The notes beneath the pieces were generated by a model. The model did not search any database, was not told the origin of the DNA, and saw only the letters and a program-made list of their open reading frames with translations. DNA of 64,000 bases from Chryseobacterium kimseyorum. Lineage in GTDB: Bacteria > Bacteroidota > Bacteroidia > Flavobacteriales > Weeksellaceae. Made by a program: the position numbers and the translations under genes. The stretch is from NCBI RefSeq assembly GCF_025971945.1, contig NZ_JAPDHW010000014.1, forward strand, positions 1 to 64,000, read 5' to 3'. Below are positions 62,605 to 64,000 of this stretch, piece by piece (the stretch's first letter is position 1; each line of letters opens with the position of its first letter).

Positions 62605-63510
62605 TTGAACAATCTGAAATACTATCTCGCCGCCATCACTGCTTTCTCTTTATGGGGAACATTCAGTCTGGTTTTAAAGCCGCTGCATTCTTATCCTTCA
62701 CTGGATATTCTTTTTTACAGAGTGTTCAGCTGTGCTTTAATAATGACATTGATAACGATATTTTTCAGAAAAGTGAAGCTAAAGAATAATTTAAATTATT
62801 TTAAAACTTTAATTCCAAAGGATAAACAGAAAATTGTCGGCTTAAATATTCTGAGCAGCATTTTGCTCACCGGAAACTGGTTTTCTTTTATCTATGTAAT
62901 GAATCACATCAGCGTGCGGGCAACTTCAGTAGCCTATCTCGTATGCCCGATTATCACAACGATTCTGGCCTTTTTCATTCTCCGTGAAAAACTCACAAAG
63001 CTGCAGTGGACTTCCGTAATTTTGAGTGCCGCAGGATGTATTTTGCTTTCTTATGCCAATCTTCTGGACATGGTTTACAGCACGCTCATAGGTTCAACTT
63101 ATGCCTGCTACCTCATTATCCAGTCTGTGAATTCTAAATTTGATAAATTTCTGGTGCTTAATTTCCACATGATTTTATCAGCTTTGATCCTGCTTCCGTT
63201 TTTCCCGACCTATTCCGGACCTGTGCCGACGGATTTTAAGTTTTATCTCTACATCGAAATCATTGCGGTGATGTACACCATCGTGCCATTACTTTTAAAC
63301 TTATATGCCCTGTCAGGAATTGCGTCTTCCAAAGTGGGGATGATTTTGAATATCAATCCCATCATTGCCTTTATTCTGGCGGGAGCGGTTTACAACGAGG
63401 CGCTCGGAGGTTTGCAGATTGTTTCCTATTCTATCATATTTTTAGCGGTTATTATTTTTAACGCGAAAGAGATTTTTGGTTTTAAAAAAGCTGAATTGCT
63501 GCCCAAATAG
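62605..63510 (+). CDS. EamA/DMT family transporter (second)
   Basis: A 301-residue permease with ten membrane helices in two EamA halves (about 5-140 and 150-290), starting NNLKYYLAAITAFSLWGTFS. It resembles RarD-type or general DMT exporters. The start is TTG at 62605, since no ATG gives the conserved N-terminus. The substrate is unknown. Confidence 0.88.
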   Translation: MNNLKYYLAAITAFSLWGTFSLVLKPLHSYPSLDILFYRVFSCALIMTLITIFFRKVKLKNNLNYFKTLIPKDKQKIVGLNILSSILLTGNWFSFIYVMNHISVRATSVAYLVCPIITTILAFFILREKLTKLQWTSVILSAAGCILLSYANLLDMVYSTLIGSTYACYLIIQSVNSKFDKFLVLNFHMILSALILLPFFPTYSGPVPTDFKFYLYIEIIAVMYTIVPLLLNLYALSGIASSKVGMILNINPIIAFILAGAVYNEALGGLQIVSYSIIFLAVIIFNAKEIFGFKKAELLPK

Positions 63511-63720
63511 ATTAATCTTCGTATTGGTTTTTAATAAAAATTCGTTTAGATTCTCTTAAACCTAAATGTTTTGTTTGTTAAAAATTGACCAAAATTATTT
63601 CCCCCGATCCTAAAGGGAGTAATTTTATTATAAATTAATTTTATATAGTCATAGACTTTAAAAAACATCGTAATTAAATAACAGGGGCAAAATGATTAAT
63701 TTCCATCAAACCAAAACCTC

Positions 63721-63738
63721 CTGACAGACAGTTGTCAG
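63721..63738. promoter_or_regulatory. Inverted repeat upstream of the last gene
   Basis: CTGACA and TGTCAG form a perfect inverted repeat around GACAGT, 36 bp before the ATG at 63774. It could be an operator. The rest of the 263-bp gap holds nothing I can assign. Confidence 0.4.
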
Positions 63739-63773
63739 CAGTTTGTATTATCTTTATTCCCTAAAAATCAAAT

Positions 63774-64000
63774 ATGGATCAGAATAATTTCGACAAAATA
63801 ATAGAACGCTCTCTGGCGATCAGAAAAAAATACCACCAACTGGAAGTTCAGCAAAATGGAAAAGAATGGACTTTGGAACAGGACGCTTTAGCATATCTTT
63901 CCGACGCCGGACTGATAGGCAGAAACGTGATGTCCCACGAAAAAACATGGTCAAAGAAAGATTCCGCTGAAGAACTGGAACATAAATTAGGCGAAAACAT
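63774..64000 (+). CDS. Truncated gene, possibly MazG-like
   Basis: A frame starting at ATG 63774 runs off the right edge (75 codons visible). It begins MDQNNFDKIIERSLAIRKKY and includes LEQDALAYLSDAGLIGRNVM and SAEELEHKLGEN. The helical, acidic look and the EELEHKLGEN end recall MazG-like pyrophosphohydrolases, but the deciding part lies outside the window. Confidence 0.55.
   Translation, partial: MDQNNFDKIIERSLAIRKKYHQLEVQQNGKEWTLEQDALAYLSDAGLIGRNVMSHEKTWSKKDSAEELEHKLGEN

Noticed and set aside
1..64000. CRISPR array, tRNA, rRNA or insertion sequence
   Set aside because: I found no regularly spaced direct repeats, no tRNA T-arm/cloverleaf pattern, no rRNA segments and no transposase frame.

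Overview
This window reads as an ordinary chromosomal stretch of a Bacteroidota species, most likely a Chryseobacterium-like member of the Flavobacteriia. The evidence is AT-rich DNA, many TAnnTTTG (Bacteroidota-type) -7 promoter boxes, type IX secretion genes (porU, porV) beside gldJ, T9SS C-terminal sorting domains, a TonB-dependent receptor, a mevalonate-pathway gene, and a microviridin-type peptide locus of the kind known from Chryseobacterium. I saw no rRNA, tRNA, CRISPR array or insertion sequence.

Layout. 1-5.0 kb: end of an unknown gene, ung, a DUF456/lipoprotein pair, a MscS-type channel, pdxJ and an alpha/beta hydrolase. 5.1-9.5 kb: a four-gene graspetide (omega-ester peptide) cluster with precursor, two ATP-grasp ligases and a C39-peptidase ABC exporter. 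9.8-13.7 kb: TonB receptor plus beta-propeller phytase. 13.7-17.7 kb: an extended SDR reductase, acyl-CoA synthetase and diphosphomevalonate decarboxylase. 18-24.3 kb: small enzymes, a TauE/DUF1634 pair, an outer-membrane protein flanked by a direct repeat, DUF1543 and purK. 24.3-29.3 kb: a minus-strand run with a frameshifted HhH-GPD-like gene, a Kef-type antiporter, a lipoprotein and a drug/metabolite transporter. 29.5-33.2 kb: purE and two tandem BspA-like T9SS cargo proteins. 33.4-41.3 kb: YiaA/B, ahcY, a HugZ-like protein, aguB-aguA, a PPTase and an FUSC protein. 41.4-53.7 kb: porU-porV, gldJ, murF, a NUDIX gene, anmK, lptC and an outer-membrane protein. 53.9-64 kb: a DNA polymerase III delta' gene, a TetR-regulated tripartite efflux operon, an HxlR/oxidoreductase divergent pair, a haem-binding lipoprotein, a second EamA transporter and a truncated last gene.

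How the genes work together. The graspetide locus looks complete. The 64-residue precursor has a PFFASFLE leader motif, a KGG processing site and a TMKYPSDGDE core. The two ligases match the lactam-forming and ester-forming classes, and the exporter carries an intact C39 protease. A strong hairpin terminator sits between the precursor gene and the enzymes. The receptor and phytase probably form a phosphate-scavenging pair. AguA and AguB together convert agmatine to putrescine. PorU and PorV would attach T9SS cargo such as the BspA-like proteins.

The more unusual signals are mostly non-coding. Five genes have a -7 box that ends only 4-5 nt before the ATG, which suggests leaderless mRNAs. Several intergenic repeats recur: a GCCCTGAAAGGGC palindrome pair, a 42-bp palindromic unit, a shared purE/holB upstream element, and a 36-bp direct repeat flanking one gene. 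There is also a perfect 16-bp palindrome over the -33 element of the tetR promoter.
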